64,000 nucleotides of DNA, from positions 372,001-436,000 of the forward strand of contig JANFOE010000193.1 of assembly GCA_025667525.1 (NCBI GenBank), read 5' to 3'. The translations under genes and the position numbers were made by a program. Position 1 is the first letter of the stretch. The number at the start of each line of letters is the position of its first letter. Of the stretch, positions 20,826 through 31,356 are shown in pieces. The notes under the pieces are model-generated. The model had not been told where the DNA came from. It did no database searches and worked only from the letters and a program-made list of their open reading frames with translations. The DNA comes from Glebionis coronaria. Lineage: Eukaryota; Streptophyta; Magnoliopsida; Asterales; Asteraceae.

Positions 20826-22631
20826 CTAAATATCATCCTTGCTCTTTTGCTTCTCTTTCCTCAACCTAGTTGGATAAGGTATATTGGATGAAGAAGAAGG
20901 CTTTAGAGGAATAGGATCACTCACAACCACGGGTGGAGGAGGGGTAGAAGGAAGAGGTGGAGAAATTGGGGAAGGAGAAGGAGGAGGAATAGGAGCAGGT
21001 GACTCGTTCTCCTTAGTCACAACCACCGGTGGAGGTATAGGAAGCTCGGGTTCCTTGGTACCTTTGCCACTTCGAGTGGTGATTGCTTTCATCTCCCCTC
21101 TTGGGTTCGCAACGGTGTTACTCGGAAGAGTACCCGAAGAAGAGGGTTGACTACTTTGGAAGAAACTAGCCATCATGTTCCTCAGATCATTAGTTTGGCT
21201 ATCCAACGTATTTCTCATATCTGCTCTCAAATCGTTTCCTTGCTTGACCAAGTCTGCTTTCAAGTTGCGTACTTCCTCTTGGAGATTTCCCACTATCACA
21301 TCATTGGTTCTCATGTAGGTTGCAACCTCTTGGTGTAAGGCAGTGGTGGTTTGGTTGGGAGGAGCAGTGTATGCAGGTGGTTGGTAAGCAGGTTGTTGGT
21401 AGACTTGATTGTTACGTTGAGGTGGTTGTTGCTGCTTGTGAGGAGGTATGTATGGTTGTCGAGGTTGTTGTTGTTGTTGAGGAGGGCGGTTAAGGTTTTG
21501 TTGTTGGTTTGGGTTGGTAGGAGGAAAACCAGGTGGTGAAAGATAGTTGTTGCTACGGTAGCTAAGCAAGTTACGGTCACCTTGAGGTCTAGATTGATAA
21601 GCAGGTTGTGGATAGGTTCCATATGCCGCATTCACATTCTCTGGAGGGTAATCTTGGGTGGCGGTACAAGTTGTGTAAGAGTGAGGACCACCGCATATCT
21701 CACAAGGTTGGCTGACAGCGTTCACTTGAGCGTGTTTGGCGTTGTTGCTGTTGTTGTTGCTGACGGTGTGGGTGACAAGCGATTCAAGAAGCGTGGTGAT
21801 TTTGTCAAGTCGCTTGTCGCTGTCATTAGTGCTAGCACTAGCAACATTGGTCCGAACACTCTTGGTTTGCACACGAGATTTATTCTCAATGATGTCCCAA
21901 GCAGCATTGGAAGTCTTAGCCAATAGATTACCCCCCAAGGCACTGTTCAATGAATCTTGGTCACTCATGCTTAAACCATTGTAAAAAGTATTAATTTGAT
22001 GTACTTTGGTAAAACCATGTTGTGGGCATTTTCTTAAAAGATCTTTGAAACGATCCCAAGATTCACTGAACGACTCATCGTACTTTTGTTCAAAATTGAT
22101 GATTTCATTCCGCAATGCGGTAGTACAAGAGGGTGGAAAAAAGTAATTGATAAACTTTGTTTCCAAATCCGTCCACGAGAGAATACTCTGTGGCGGTTCC
22201 TTAGCAAGCCAATGCCGGGCTTGTCCCTCTAAAGAAAAGGGAAAAAGTTGTAACCTTATAACCTCTTGTGGCACCCCATTGAACTTGACCGTGTTGGTGA
22301 GTTTTAAGAATCTCTTGATGTGGTCGTGTGGATCATCAATGGTGCGTCCCAAGAATGGTTGAGCAGAGACCATCTGGATAAAGCCTGATTTTAGCTCGAA
22401 ATTGTTGGCGGCAATTGGTGGTATAACAATTGGATCCGTGTTGCCATCGACATGAGCTTGCAGCAGTTCAATCATTGGGCGATTATCCGGAAGAGACTCA
22501 TTGTTGTTGTTATTGTTCATGTTGTTGAAAGGCGGGTTGTTGTTGTTATTATTGTTTGGAGGTGGTACACCGGCCATGTCTAAGTGATCGAGAGGCTCGG
22601 GCTCTTGATAAGACGTGGATCGAGTGCGCAT
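20826..22631 (-). CDS. Athila gag (601 codons, intact)
   Basis: This structural protein forms the virus-like particle and packages element RNA. Start ATG at 22631 gives MRTRSTSYQEPEPLDHLDM. An Asn-run follows (about 26-44), and the retrotransposon gag core spans about 78-245 with the words LFPFSLEGQARHWL and FINYFFPPS. A CCHC-like knuckle uses C310, C313, H317 and C322. A Q/P-rich linker (about 375-440) and a Pro-rich C-terminus (about 550-590) follow. It ends in a TAG at 20826-20828, in the same frame as pol. In better-known Athila elements gag and pol are one frame, so this TAG is either a recent nonsense change or a stop that is read through. No frameshift is present. Confidence 0.92.
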   Translation of the reverse strand: MRTRSTSYQEPEPLDHLDMAGVPPPNNNNNNNPPFNNMNNNNNNESLPDNRPMIELLQAHVDGNTDPIVIPPIAANNFELKSGFIQMVSAQPFLGRTIDDPHDHIKRFLKLTNTVKFNGVPQEVIRLQLFPFSLEGQARHWLAKEPPQSILSWTDLETKFINYFFPPSCTTALRNEIINFEQKYDESFSESWDRFKDLLRKCPQHGFTKVHQINTFYNGLSMSDQDSLNSALGGNLLAKTSNAAWDIIENKSRVQTKSVRTNVASASTNDSDKRLDKITTLLESLVTHTVSNNNSNNAKHAQVNAVSQPCEICGGPHSYTTCTATQDYPPENVNAAYGTYPQPAYQSRPQGDRNLLSYRSNNYLSPPGFPPTNPNQQQNLNRPPQQQQQPRQPYIPPHKQQQPPQRNNQVYQQPAYQPPAYTAPPNQTTTALHQEVATYMRTNDVIVGNLQEEVRNLKADLVKQGNDLRADMRNTLDSQTNDLRNMMASFFQSSQPSSSGTLPSNTVANPRGEMKAITTRSGKGTKEPELPIPPPVVVTKENESPAPIPPPSPSPISPPLPSTPPPPVVVSDPIPLKPSSSSNIPYPTRLRKEKQKSKDDI

Positions 22632-22827
22632 ACACCTGCAAAAGAACTAACAAGGCAAAAACAATACAAAAAATATTTTTGGTTTTTTTATGGTTTTTTA
22701 CTTTTTAGGATTTTTGACAAATTTATATTTTTTAGTGTGTTTGAAATTTTTTGTGAAAAAGTAACGTTCACGGGGAACGGATCCCAAAATCCAAGTTCTC
22801 ACAAAAAACTTTTGATCTTAACGAGAG

Positions 22828-22846
22828 GAGCCGGCAGCGGCGCCAT
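22828..22846 (-). promoter_or_regulatory. Athila primer binding site
   Basis: On the minus strand TGGCGCCGCTGCCGGCTCC starts two bases after the 5' LTR end. This is the TGGCGCC class of primer site common in Athila elements. Confidence 0.8.
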
Positions 22847-22847
22847 T

Positions 22848-24311
22848 TGATACAAGGTTTTTCATTGGTTCAAAATATTTCTCAGAATCCTCTCGAATTG
22901 ATCTCGGTTTAAAGTGGAATGATTTGTTCTTGGTGACAAAAAGTGGATTTGGTTTTCTATTCTATTAATAAGTAAGCTAGACTTAAAGATTTAAATCAAA
23001 CAGTGAATGAAAAATACCCAAGCAGAAATTACCCTATTCGGAAAAATAGTCCTACACGGAATAAAATCCTATGCGGAAAAATTGCTTTATTCGGAAAACA
23101 TGCCCTATTCGGAAAATAAGATGCTATTCGGAAAAAGAATGCTATTCGGAAAAAGGAGCTATTCGGAAAAACATCAATGCGGAAAATAAGTGCTATTCGG
23201 AAAATATTCCCTATTCGGAAAGAAATCTTTTATGCGGAAAATTTAGCTCTATTCGGAATACAATGGCTTATGCGGAAAATAAGATGCTATTCGGAAAAAT
23301 AATTCTATGCGGAAAAATTGCTCTGTTCGGAATATTTAAAATATTCCGCATAAGGGAATTAGCAGATGTTTTATACGGAATGTAAGCTTTATTCGGAATA
23401 TTGGAACATTCCGAGTAAGAAACCAAACAGATGACCAAACGGAATAAATCTGAAATGAAGAACAGTAGCAGATGCCTAGAAACAGGGAAAACGGGTTTTG
23501 ATCAAAATCAATCCAAATAATCGAAAAGGTTTTACCAAACTAACCAATAATCATTTAAGTACCATAAGTAACAAATCCCAACAATAAAAACACTAAATCA
23601 ACAAATTTTTAAGATCAAACTTGAATCAAATAAAAAATTAAGAACTTTGAATAAAAATGGAGATGAACAAAATGAATGAAAAGATGGAATTAAAGGATTA
23701 ATGTAAAGGTAACAAGAGTAAAGATTAAACACTTACAAGATGGAAAAGAAAAATGAAAAATCACCAAACACCCTAATGGTGTTGGTGATGAACCGTTCCT
23801 AAGAAGACTGGGAAAAAGAAAATGAAAGCTAACTCCCTAATTGTGTGAAGGGAAAAACTATATATAGTCCTAGTGGTTGGTTGGTGAGTGGGCTTTCTCC
23901 CTTTCTTCTTGTCTTCTCGTCTTTTCAGAAAAGTTGACGTTTTCGATTCTGATTCGGGATTTGTCGTCGATTAAATTCAACTCGTCTTTTAATTTCTTCG
24001 TTAAATAGACTTGAGTTTCTTCGACATATATAAATCTTCCATCTTTGGTCCTTTTCTTCGATAAATCTTCAAATAGGCCCATTGACTTCAAATCTTTTGC
24101 ACCTCTTGGACAATAGACTTCGTCTTGAGTCTTTTTCCTTGATAAAACCCGTGCAATCCCATGTTTTCTTTAATATTTATCCGGTTAGCTCTGAAAACAC
24201 AATAAACACAAAAACCACGCATAATTCCAAACAAATGATATTAAATACGTGTTTTGGTCTTGTTTTAGCCAGAATTAAGTGGTAAAAGGATGGGTGTTTA
24301 CACACCTATCA
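22848..24311 (-). mobile_element. Athila 5' LTR
   Basis: 1,464 bp, nearly identical to the 3' LTR at 13580-15045. The clearest difference is in the last 25 bases next to the primer site (GGTTTTTCATTGG here, GCGTTTTTGTATGG there). The CGGAAAA array is at 23026-23445 and the TATATATA box near 23857-23864. Confidence 0.95.
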
Positions 24312-25172
24312 AAGGGGCATCCGCAAGCCAACCCCAGGAACACGAATCCTGGAAATCGGAAGTCCCAAGGGGAAGAGATACTCATCCCCAATCAATCACC
24401 TAGACGCCTTGCAAGCGGACCTGGTAACCGTGGCGGTTTTCAGCCCTTGGGGGTGACGAGCACGATCTCCATAACACCCCCACCTACTTCAACACTGGAC
24501 AAACCTGACCCAGGGAGTGCGCCCAACCCTCCTAACAAGGAGCCGCGCAGACCGTCAGCGGAGGAGGAAGTAGAAGTCCTACCACTCAGCGAGGAGGATC
24601 TCACTCGAGTTCTCACGCAGAACTTTGATAGGATCGTCCCGAGGATCGCATCAAGGTTAAATCTGGGAAGGAACCTCCAATCTAGACTCAACTTTGGTGA
24701 CACCAGACCAATCACCTCTTCCCAAAATCATAGGAAAAGGAGAGCTCGACCTCAGGAGCAGAGCATCTTTGAGGAAACCCCTCAACCCAGGAATGTGTTT
24801 GAGTGCATAGGAGATCGCGTCATACAGGAACTAATGCAGTCTCGAGAAGGAGGAGATAAGTCTGACGGTTCACCCGAGCGACCAGATCGAGAGCTGGCCA
24901 GAACCGCTCGCCGCACGAGCGTGTGGGACAGGATGAACACTAGGAAAAAGGCCCCTGGTTCATCCCAAAAAAGTGGTCCCTACCCAAAGGATGGGGCACC
25001 ACCGCCGTCTCCAGACCTGTCAGGGGAGGACTCAGATGAGGCCTACGTGGACTCACGGCTTGTTGCGAACCATATTCTAGGTGGATATGTGGCTAAGGAG
25101 GACAACATGGTCAGATATTTGGAAAAAGTCAAGTCACTAATTGCGGCTTTCAACAAATTTTCCATCAAGTAG
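24312..25172 (+). pseudogene. E1 gag N-terminus fused in frame to an RNase H fragment
   Basis: The first part (24312 to about 25040) matches the N-terminal gag of E2: shared words are RVLTQN, LNLG-NLQSRLNFG and RNVFE-IGD. At about 25040 the sequence jumps to the second RNase H of the Tat group (YVDSRLVANHIL, then MVRYLEKVKSL). Compared with E2 this skips gag core, zinc site, protease, RT and most of RNase H, about 3.2 kb. The two parts share a GATGARG-like word at the junction and remain in the same frame. The frame ends in TAG at 25170-25172, where E2 has CAG, and reopens directly after it. The product could not support replication alone. Confidence 0.85.
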
Positions 25173-26562
25173 GTGCCAAGAGGCGAGAACAAGAAGGCGG
25201 ACGCTCTCAGCAAGATTGCATCCACAAGCTTCGCTCACTTGTCCAAACAAGTCTTGGTGGAAATACTCAAGGAGAAATCTATAACAGAAGGGGAGGTCGC
25301 TACTATAGTTGAGGAGGACGGACCTACATGGATGACCCCGATCATCAACTATTTGACTAGTGAGACCCTTCCAGACGAGGAAAAAGTAGCACGGCGCATC
25401 AGGAGGAAGTCGCAACACTTTGAACTTCGAGAAGGCATCCTTTACAAGCGCTCTTTCTTGCAGCCGTGGCTGCGGTGTGTTGGACCACGTCAGGCAGCTT
25501 ACGTAATCAGTGACATACATGAAGGATTATGCGGTATGCACGCAGGTCCACGATCCGTGGTAGCTCGAGCCTTACGAACAGGATACTATTGGCCTACCAT
25601 GCACAGAGATGCGCGCGACATGATTCGCAGGTGTAGTGATTGCCAAGTGCATAGACCAGTGCCGCGACATCCGCAGCAGGAGCTTACACCTATTACATCC
25701 CCATGGCCATTCTATAAGTGGGGAATTGACATCGCAGGACCATTTCCTTTAGCTGCGGGGGGGAGTGAAGTTCTTGATTGTCGCAATGTATTACTTCACA
25801 CGATGGATTGAGGCCAAGGCAGTCAAATCCATCACAGGCAAGCAAGTTAAAAAGTTTGTTTGGGAGCATATTGTGTGCCGTTTCGGCCTACCAGGAGAAA
25901 TCATCTCGGACAACGGTAAACAGTTCACGGACAATCCATTCAAAGACTGGTGTGCATCATTGAACATCAAGCGGCGCTTCGCATCTGTTAAGCATCCACA
26001 GACAAATGGCCTCGTGGAACGAGCAAATAGGAGCTTGGGAAATGTCATCAAGGCGTGTCTGGATGAACGAAGTGCCAAATGGGTCGATGAGTTACCACAT
26101 GTGCTATGGGCGCATAGAACTATGATCAAAACAGCCAACGGAGATACTCCATTTACATTGGCTTACGACACTGAAGCTGTTATACCAGCGGAAATAGGAA
26201 TGCCTACCATCCGCACGGCGGAGGTTAACGTCGTCACGAACGACGAGCAGCTGCGAATCAACCTGGATCTGTTGGAAGAAAAAAGGGAGATAGCAGCCAT
26301 CAATGAGGCTAAGTCCAAGGCTAAAATGAAGTCTTATTATGATGCCAAGGTCAAAGGTGTTTCTTTTCGACCGGGAGATTATGTCTATCGTGCTAATGAA
26401 GCAAGTCGAGCGGAGAATACAGGAAAGCTGGGCCCTAAGTGGGAAGGACCGTATGAAGTCACGGAGGCCTTGGGACGAGGCGCGTACAAGTTACGTGACA
26501 TGGATGGTCGCGACCTAGAGCGCACATGGAACATCTCCGATCTCAAAAGGTGCTATCTTTAA
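25173..26562 (+). pseudogene. E1 integrase with one frameshift (Tat/Retand)
   Basis: Integrase inserts element cDNA into the chromosome. The end of the second RNase H (PRGENKKADALSK) is followed by the zinc domain (HEGLCGMHAG ... RCSDC), the catalytic core (WGIDIAGP, ISDNGKQF, NGLVERANR, giving the D, D and E positions) and a C-terminal domain ending DLKRCYL at the TAA of 26562. The frame shifts at a run of seven G at 25757-25763; E2 has a non-homopolymer sequence at the matching place, so an indel in the run is likely. Apart from this and the upstream TAG the domain looks intact. Confidence 0.88.
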
Positions 26563-27266
26563 AAGCTACGGCTTCCGCATGGGTGCTTCGCTATATGTGG
26601 CCTTAATGAAGAACCATGCGGTTTATCTGTTTTTTTTCTTATGTTTTGTTTAGTTTCCTTTCTTGTTTTCTAGGACTTGTCATTATTGTTTAAACAAAAC
26701 ATGCAAACGTTCTAATAAAATGCCGTGGCGCCTAGCTAGCTCCACGGCTTGGTTCGTGCAAATCATTTTCTAGATCTTCTGTTAGTCATATGAATTATTT
26801 AGTTGTTATTATAATATGCCATGTTTTATTCATATGCATTCATTCAAATTACTGTACATGTACTATACGCCTCCAGGCGGGGTAAGAGGATTAAGTGAAC
26901 CTACTAATTCAACTTGCCGCGTAAGAGGGATGCAACCCCAGCCGCACGGATCATGTATCCTTACTAGACACCTTACTCACAAGACGTTGTGGTAAGTTTC
27001 ATATGTCGTAATCACACAGTGCTTCACATAGTAAAGACGCACGTCGCATGTCTAGTAAATTATAGGCTTGTATGTATTTTCCCTTTTTGTGTGTAAGACA
27101 AATACACAAGTTTCCAAATAAATAACAAAAATAGCCGTGGTCATCACGGACTTACATACAAAATGCACATGTTTTAGCCGTGTACGTGCACGGACAAATA
27201 GAAACAACAAATATTCAACGGTTACAAACCAGAGTTGTCTGAGATGGATCCAAAGGTAGAAGTACC
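26563..27266. other. Convergent spacer between E1 pol and the antisense gene
   Basis: This is non-coding DNA in which both genes of the element would end. A poly(A)-signal-like AATAAAA (about 26715) is followed by a small hairpin, GCCGTGG - 13 bases - CCACGGC (26722-26748). The loop CCTAGCTAGCT is also present in E2 (56902-56928). More blocks (GTAAGAGG, GGATCATGTATCCTTACTAGACACCTTA pieces) are conserved in E2. Confidence 0.6.
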
Positions 27267-28055
27267 CTACATAGGGGGGAGAAACTTACCCATCTCCACT
27301 TGTTCCTCGACCAAACATGACAACCACTCACTACGTTCCTTCCGCTTTCGGGATTGGGCCGCATTCCTCTCCAGCACCCCACTTAAGGGTTCTTCATCGA
27401 GCACGATCCTGGTTACATCCTCATAGATGGGGAGCGTCAGGTGGCTGGGCGATGGAGTGAAGGAAGTACGGGAATGACTCTCATCTTGGGAGAACGCACT
27501 AAGACTTAGCTTTTCCATGATTTCCATGTTTGATGCATCTTTGGTTGCCTCCAGCTCAGCCAAGAATGGGTAATGCAGATCCCGCATCGCGGCCATGGAA
27601 GCAGCCATCTTGTTAGCCGCTTCAGGGTTAAAGAAAGCATGCCTGGTGAAGTTCTCCCTTTTCTTGATAAGCTCTACGGCCTGGACCATTCCCTCATGAC
27701 GGCCGTGGTCAATACCATCGGACACAAGGCTTGCAAACTGTTGCACAAATTTGGGGGCCTCTAGTACCTTGGTGACGGCCAAGCGTGCTCCATGCCCTAC
27801 CATCCACCTGCGGCCGGCAATGGCCGCTAGTAGTTGAGGGCATAGCACGTCATCGCCTTCGGCAGTAAGGGCATCGATCACCACATCTTTTTGGGCAAAC
27901 GCCTCTTTCAGCTCCTTGGTGATAGCCCTCTCATCAGCAAGCTCCTCTTGTACTTTCTCCATGCTCTGGATCGTCATTTGCGCGTCTTCCAGTTTCTTGG
28001 TGAGCACAGATACCTGGCTGGAGGAAGACTTGGCAGATGCCTCCGCTGTGGTTAC

Positions 28056-28122
28056 CTATATGAGATCAATTGTTAGATTATATTTCTTCTAGGATAAAGG
28101 GTGGTGCGGCACGGATATGTAC
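28056..28122 (-). other. Intron 3 of the E1 antisense gene
   Basis: 67 bp, donor ACCAAG|GTACATATCC, acceptor CTCATATAG on the minus strand. E2 has GGCAAG|GTACGTATCC and TTTCAAAG (58193-58280). Both copies continue with GTAGCCACAG or GTAACCACAG, in phase 0. Confidence 0.75.
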
Positions 28123-28700
28123 CTTGGTTTTCGCGGTATCTAGTTTTGACTCGAGATCGGCCACTTGTTGGTCATACTCACTCGCGCGGGCCGATTGCCT
28201 TTTTATGGTCGCCTCAGCACTCGCAAGTTGGGACTGGAGGGCTGCAATTTGAGCTTCATTGTCTAAGATTATTTTCTCCCTCCGTCCAACCTTCCTCTTA
28301 AGAGACTCCACATGCCCAAGTGCGGCTTCAAATCTTACTCTCATCGAGGTGCCCATTGCCATTTGGTGTACCAGAGCACCGTTGTACTCATCCGCCAAGT
28401 CCGCATGGCTGAGCGCATTCACTTCTCGCACTAAGCCTGGTGGTATGTAGTTGTTGAGGTACTCCCGGCATTCCTTGGCGTCCCTCATTCATGATGCAGT
28501 GGTGATATTCCAGATAGGGTTGAACGATTGAGGGGGGCCGGACGTCGGGAGGTCTTGCGAGGCTGTGGGGGTACCTTCTTCAAAAACGGAGCCGGATTTC
28601 GTGCCGGTCGTATGAGGCATGGGGTTTCCCCCCCACTTCTTTTTCTTTGCCCTTCTCCATTTGGGTGTCAGGAGGAGGCGCGACACCAATTTGTTCGTCC

Positions 28701-28780
28701 CTGTGAAGCAAGCATTTGGATACATATTAAGTATTGCTTAAAAGGAATTTGTCATTCTTTCATATCAGGATGGAGTCTTA
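28701..28780 (-). other. Intron 2 of the E1 antisense gene
   Basis: 80 bp, donor AT|GTAAGACTCC, acceptor GCTTCACAG on the minus strand. E2 has an 80 bp intron at the same place (58475-58554) with donor GTAAGTATCC and acceptor AATAACAG. Confidence 0.7.
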
Positions 28781-29424
28781 CATGTTATTTCTTGCCAATT
28801 CTGATGTGGTGGGGGCAATCTGAGTGACTGGATCGACATGTGCGGTCCGGATCGTCTCGGAAGCCTGGGTGGTGCTCCCAACAGATTGGTATAAGGGGTG
28901 GTCTTCTCGAAGCTTCTTGGGAGGGGCGTTGTGTTCACCAACCTCGGCTGGAGCAGCTCTCCTTACTCGTTTGTTCCTTTTACGGGTACGCCTGGCGACA
29001 GGCTGAGCTGTTGCTTCTTCAGTCTCCTCCTCAACTTCTTTTTCAACTTCCTCCTTTTCCCCCTCATTGATTTGTTGTACCTCTTCATCATCATCGCCCA
29101 TCATCCGGCGAAGGCTGGAGGTGGTTAAGTCAATATTATCTCCCTGATCTTCCCCATGTGAAGGAGTGGCAGTCTTAGGCAGTGAGGAGGGCCCGGCTCC
29201 TCCTTCAAGCATCCTGTTATCACCGTCCTCGTTGTCGAAGTCAACGGGCGTCCTCATTACAGTTGTTTCCTCCTTGTCCGAGTGGGGATCCGGCACAGCT
29301 TCAAGAGCAACCGTCACGTTACGGGTGTGCTCAAGCAGGGGTAGTTCATTCTCACGTCGGGGGCGGGAGCCTTCTGGTACAAGCTTTGGGTCGCCCTGGC
29401 GTAGAAGTCCAAAGAAGTTCATTT

Positions 29425-29502
29425 CTGTCATACAATAACAAAAAATGTTAGCTATTACAAAGTAATTGTATATACCTTTTTGTGTACGGATGTTAGCCTA
29501 CC
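29425..29502 (-). other. Intron 1 of the E1 antisense gene
   Basis: 78 bp, AT-rich, GTAGGCTAAC to GTATGACAG on the minus strand. The join keeps the frame from GGTGAAG into AAATGAACTTC. E2 has an intron of about 91 bp at the corresponding place (59166-59256). Confidence 0.65.
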
Positions 29503-30340
29503 TTCACCCAGCCTTCTCCAAAATACAGGATATCTGTTGGACGGGCCAAAATAGTTGCGGCTAATCCCTAGCAAACATAGAAATGACTCGGGAAGATTTC
29601 TATGGAACCCGGTCCTATTCAGATCTAATTCTTGAGAGTGTCGGGGGTTATACGTACTGGCGTGCGGCTGGGGGTCGTGTGATATCCTATGTCTAAAGGC
29701 ATAATCAACCGGCCATACTATTGCGTCAATGAAAAAGTAGTGGTCGTACCAGTTTTTCAGCGAGTCCATTGGATTATTATGAGACTGGGGACTGTTAGGG
29801 GATCGTTTCTTAAAGGATAACCAACCATTTACTAGGTTGGGAGTGTAAAAAAGCCGGAATAGTTCTACGGTTGGGGGGATTCTTCTAGCACGGCAGAGGA
29901 TCTCGAATTGACTAATCTTACAGGCGCCTATACAGTGGAGCTGACTAATATGTACATCATAATATCCTAATAGATCTATAAGGAAACGGGTGAATGGAAT
30001 GCGGTAGTTGGCCGCATCGAAAAGGCGAGTGTACAGGCCAATCTTCCCCTCCGGAGCCTCAGTTATAAGGTCTCCGGCGCCAGGAAGTGAGGGGTGTAGG
30101 TTGGTAGGGATGAAATAATTTGTACAAAAGTGATCTAGTTGTTCCTAGGTCATTACATTAAGCACGGATCCGATGGTGGGGTTGTTTCTGTGAGCCATTA
30201 CTAAATAAAAGTGTAAGGGCGTGGTGTTCTAACCTGCGGAGGAAGGGATCCGTGCGTGGTTGATTGAAGCTAAGAAGAAAGCATTAATGGCAGAAATGGA
30301 GATAATAAACTGTGTGTTTCACAAAGCCGTATGGGTGGCT

Positions 30341-30348
30341 TATTTATA
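30341..30348 (-). promoter_or_regulatory. TATA box of the E1 antisense gene
   Basis: TATAAATA on the minus strand lies about 145 bp upstream of the antisense ATG, inside the conserved block CGAGGCAACCCTATAAA. E2 has the same block with TATAAAAG at 60062-60069, about 155 bp from its ATG. The position outside the LTR suggests a promoter separate from the LTR. Confidence 0.6.
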
Positions 30349-30780
30349 GGGTTGCCTCGTGGGTCATGGCCTGTTGGATGTGTGACACGTGTCTGCCACT
30401 ATTTTTGATCGTGTGGTTAGGGGGCAAGTGGCAAGTGAAACGTCAGGCGGGACCCACGGGTCACTTCTGACTCAAACGTTTACACTGCTCGATGCTCTGA
30501 CTGTTTGCACTTTTGTCAGTCAACATGCCAGATGAACAGTTATTAATGTCGGGATATGCGGCTCTTACGTAAGACTTGATATTTAATGCTATATTTAATT
30601 TGTCTCGGTCGCCATGAGCGGCCGAGATAATAGTGGAATAACTTCCTAAGTCAGGTTGCCATGTGCGGCCAACCCAAATTCTTGGACAACTTATCATTCC
30701 CTATTTTTTTGGTACGTCCAGGGAGCATCTGGTAGTCTAGAGGTTACGCCTATGGTTGTAACAACTAGACTGGGGGGACA

Positions 30781-31356
30781 TGATGACGTATAGTCCCCAG
30801 CCGGGTCATGAGCCCGACCCACGGGTACTACCCGTATCCGGCCCATCACGGATGGGACGGAATAAAGTCATTTAAGCTTATGGGCCTGAATGAACAGTAA
30901 CCGCACACATGTGTGCGGCCCACGGCCCGACATGACCGGTACAGGGTTAGACAGAATTATATTCTATCTCTGAATATGATTTACTCCAAAGGAGGAGATA
31001 TTCACTCACCATAATTAGAAGATAACAACCAATCTAATTTTGGTGCTTATCTCTTCCTTGGGGCCGAAGTATCAGTGACAGCCCATTAGGGTTGTCACTG
31101 CCTATAAAAAGAACCCTCAAAGGTTCCACAAAGGTATTACGTTCTATACTCTCAACTCACATAAAACCCTAACCGATTACTTACTCTCACGCTGGAGTCT
31201 AATCGTGGGAAACACTCCCACGGTAAGCCTAACGCGTGTTGTTTAGTGTGCAGGATCCCAACCAAACGATTCACTTGGTGCAGGAGCCGGAGCCCAGCCA
31301 ACCCGAATTAAGCCTAATTCGGGTCAAGCAATGATCACCCAACTTTTGCATCAACA
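30781..31356 (+). mobile_element. E1 3' LTR
   Basis: 576 bp, preceded by a polypurine tract GACTGGGGGGAC (30768-30779). It ends TCAACA and is followed by the target duplication ATGAT. TATAAAA lies near 31103-31109. Confidence 0.95.

Larger units (their letters stand above)
13580..24311 (-). mobile_element. Young Athila-type Ty3/gypsy element
   Basis: The insertion is 10,732 bp with LTRs of 1,466 and 1,464 bp and a perfect 5 bp target duplication AAGGG (13575-13579 and 24312-24316). By eye the LTRs differ at only about five single bases plus a short end block, so identity is probably above 99 percent and insertion was recent. gag and pol are open on the minus strand. The Athila clade is assigned from the protease motif [11 protein letters not shown], the gag wording and the TGGCGCC-type primer site. 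No env-like frame is visible. Confidence 0.95.
27267..30198 (-). pseudogene. E1 antisense multi-exon gene with PF04195-like N-terminus
   Basis: A gene runs against gag-pol between integrase and the 3' LTR. Exon 1 (30198-29503) starts ATGGCTCACAG. It has the words LYTRLFDAANYRIP, QLHCIGACKI and LFRLFYTPNLVNGW, then KNWYDHYFF, which resemble the Pfam family 'putative gypsy type transposon' (PF04195). Exon 2 (29424-28781) is acidic and low in complexity, with a basic RRTRKRNKRVRR patch near its end. Exons 3 (28700-28123) and 4 (28055-27267) are predicted coiled coil, then a globular tail. Breaks: a TAG at codon 18, a probable frameshift in a G run near 28630, and a TGA at 28489-28491. E2 carries a diverged copy with matching introns. 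The role is unknown; extra antisense frames are known in Tat elements such as Grande. Confidence 0.75.
12931..31356 (+). mobile_element. Element E1: Tat/Retand-type Ty3/gypsy retrotransposon, deleted and split by Athila
   Basis: This complete insertion has two LTRs (575 and 576 bp), TGATGACG...TCAACA ends, a 5 bp target duplication ATGAT (12926-12930 and 31357-31361) and a primer site. The internal order is gag start, a nested Athila element (13580-24311), the rest of the N-terminal gag fused to RNase H, integrase, and an antisense gene. Without the Athila insertion it is about 7.7 kb. Comparison with E2 shows that roughly 3.2 kb covering gag core, protease and RT is missing. The clade assignment rests on integrase and RNase H wording and on the antisense gene. 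Confidence 0.9.

Noticed and set aside
26563..27266. Possible small host gene between E1 integrase and the antisense gene
   Set aside because: It is conserved with E2 only as non-coding blocks. It is part of the element and has no open frame.
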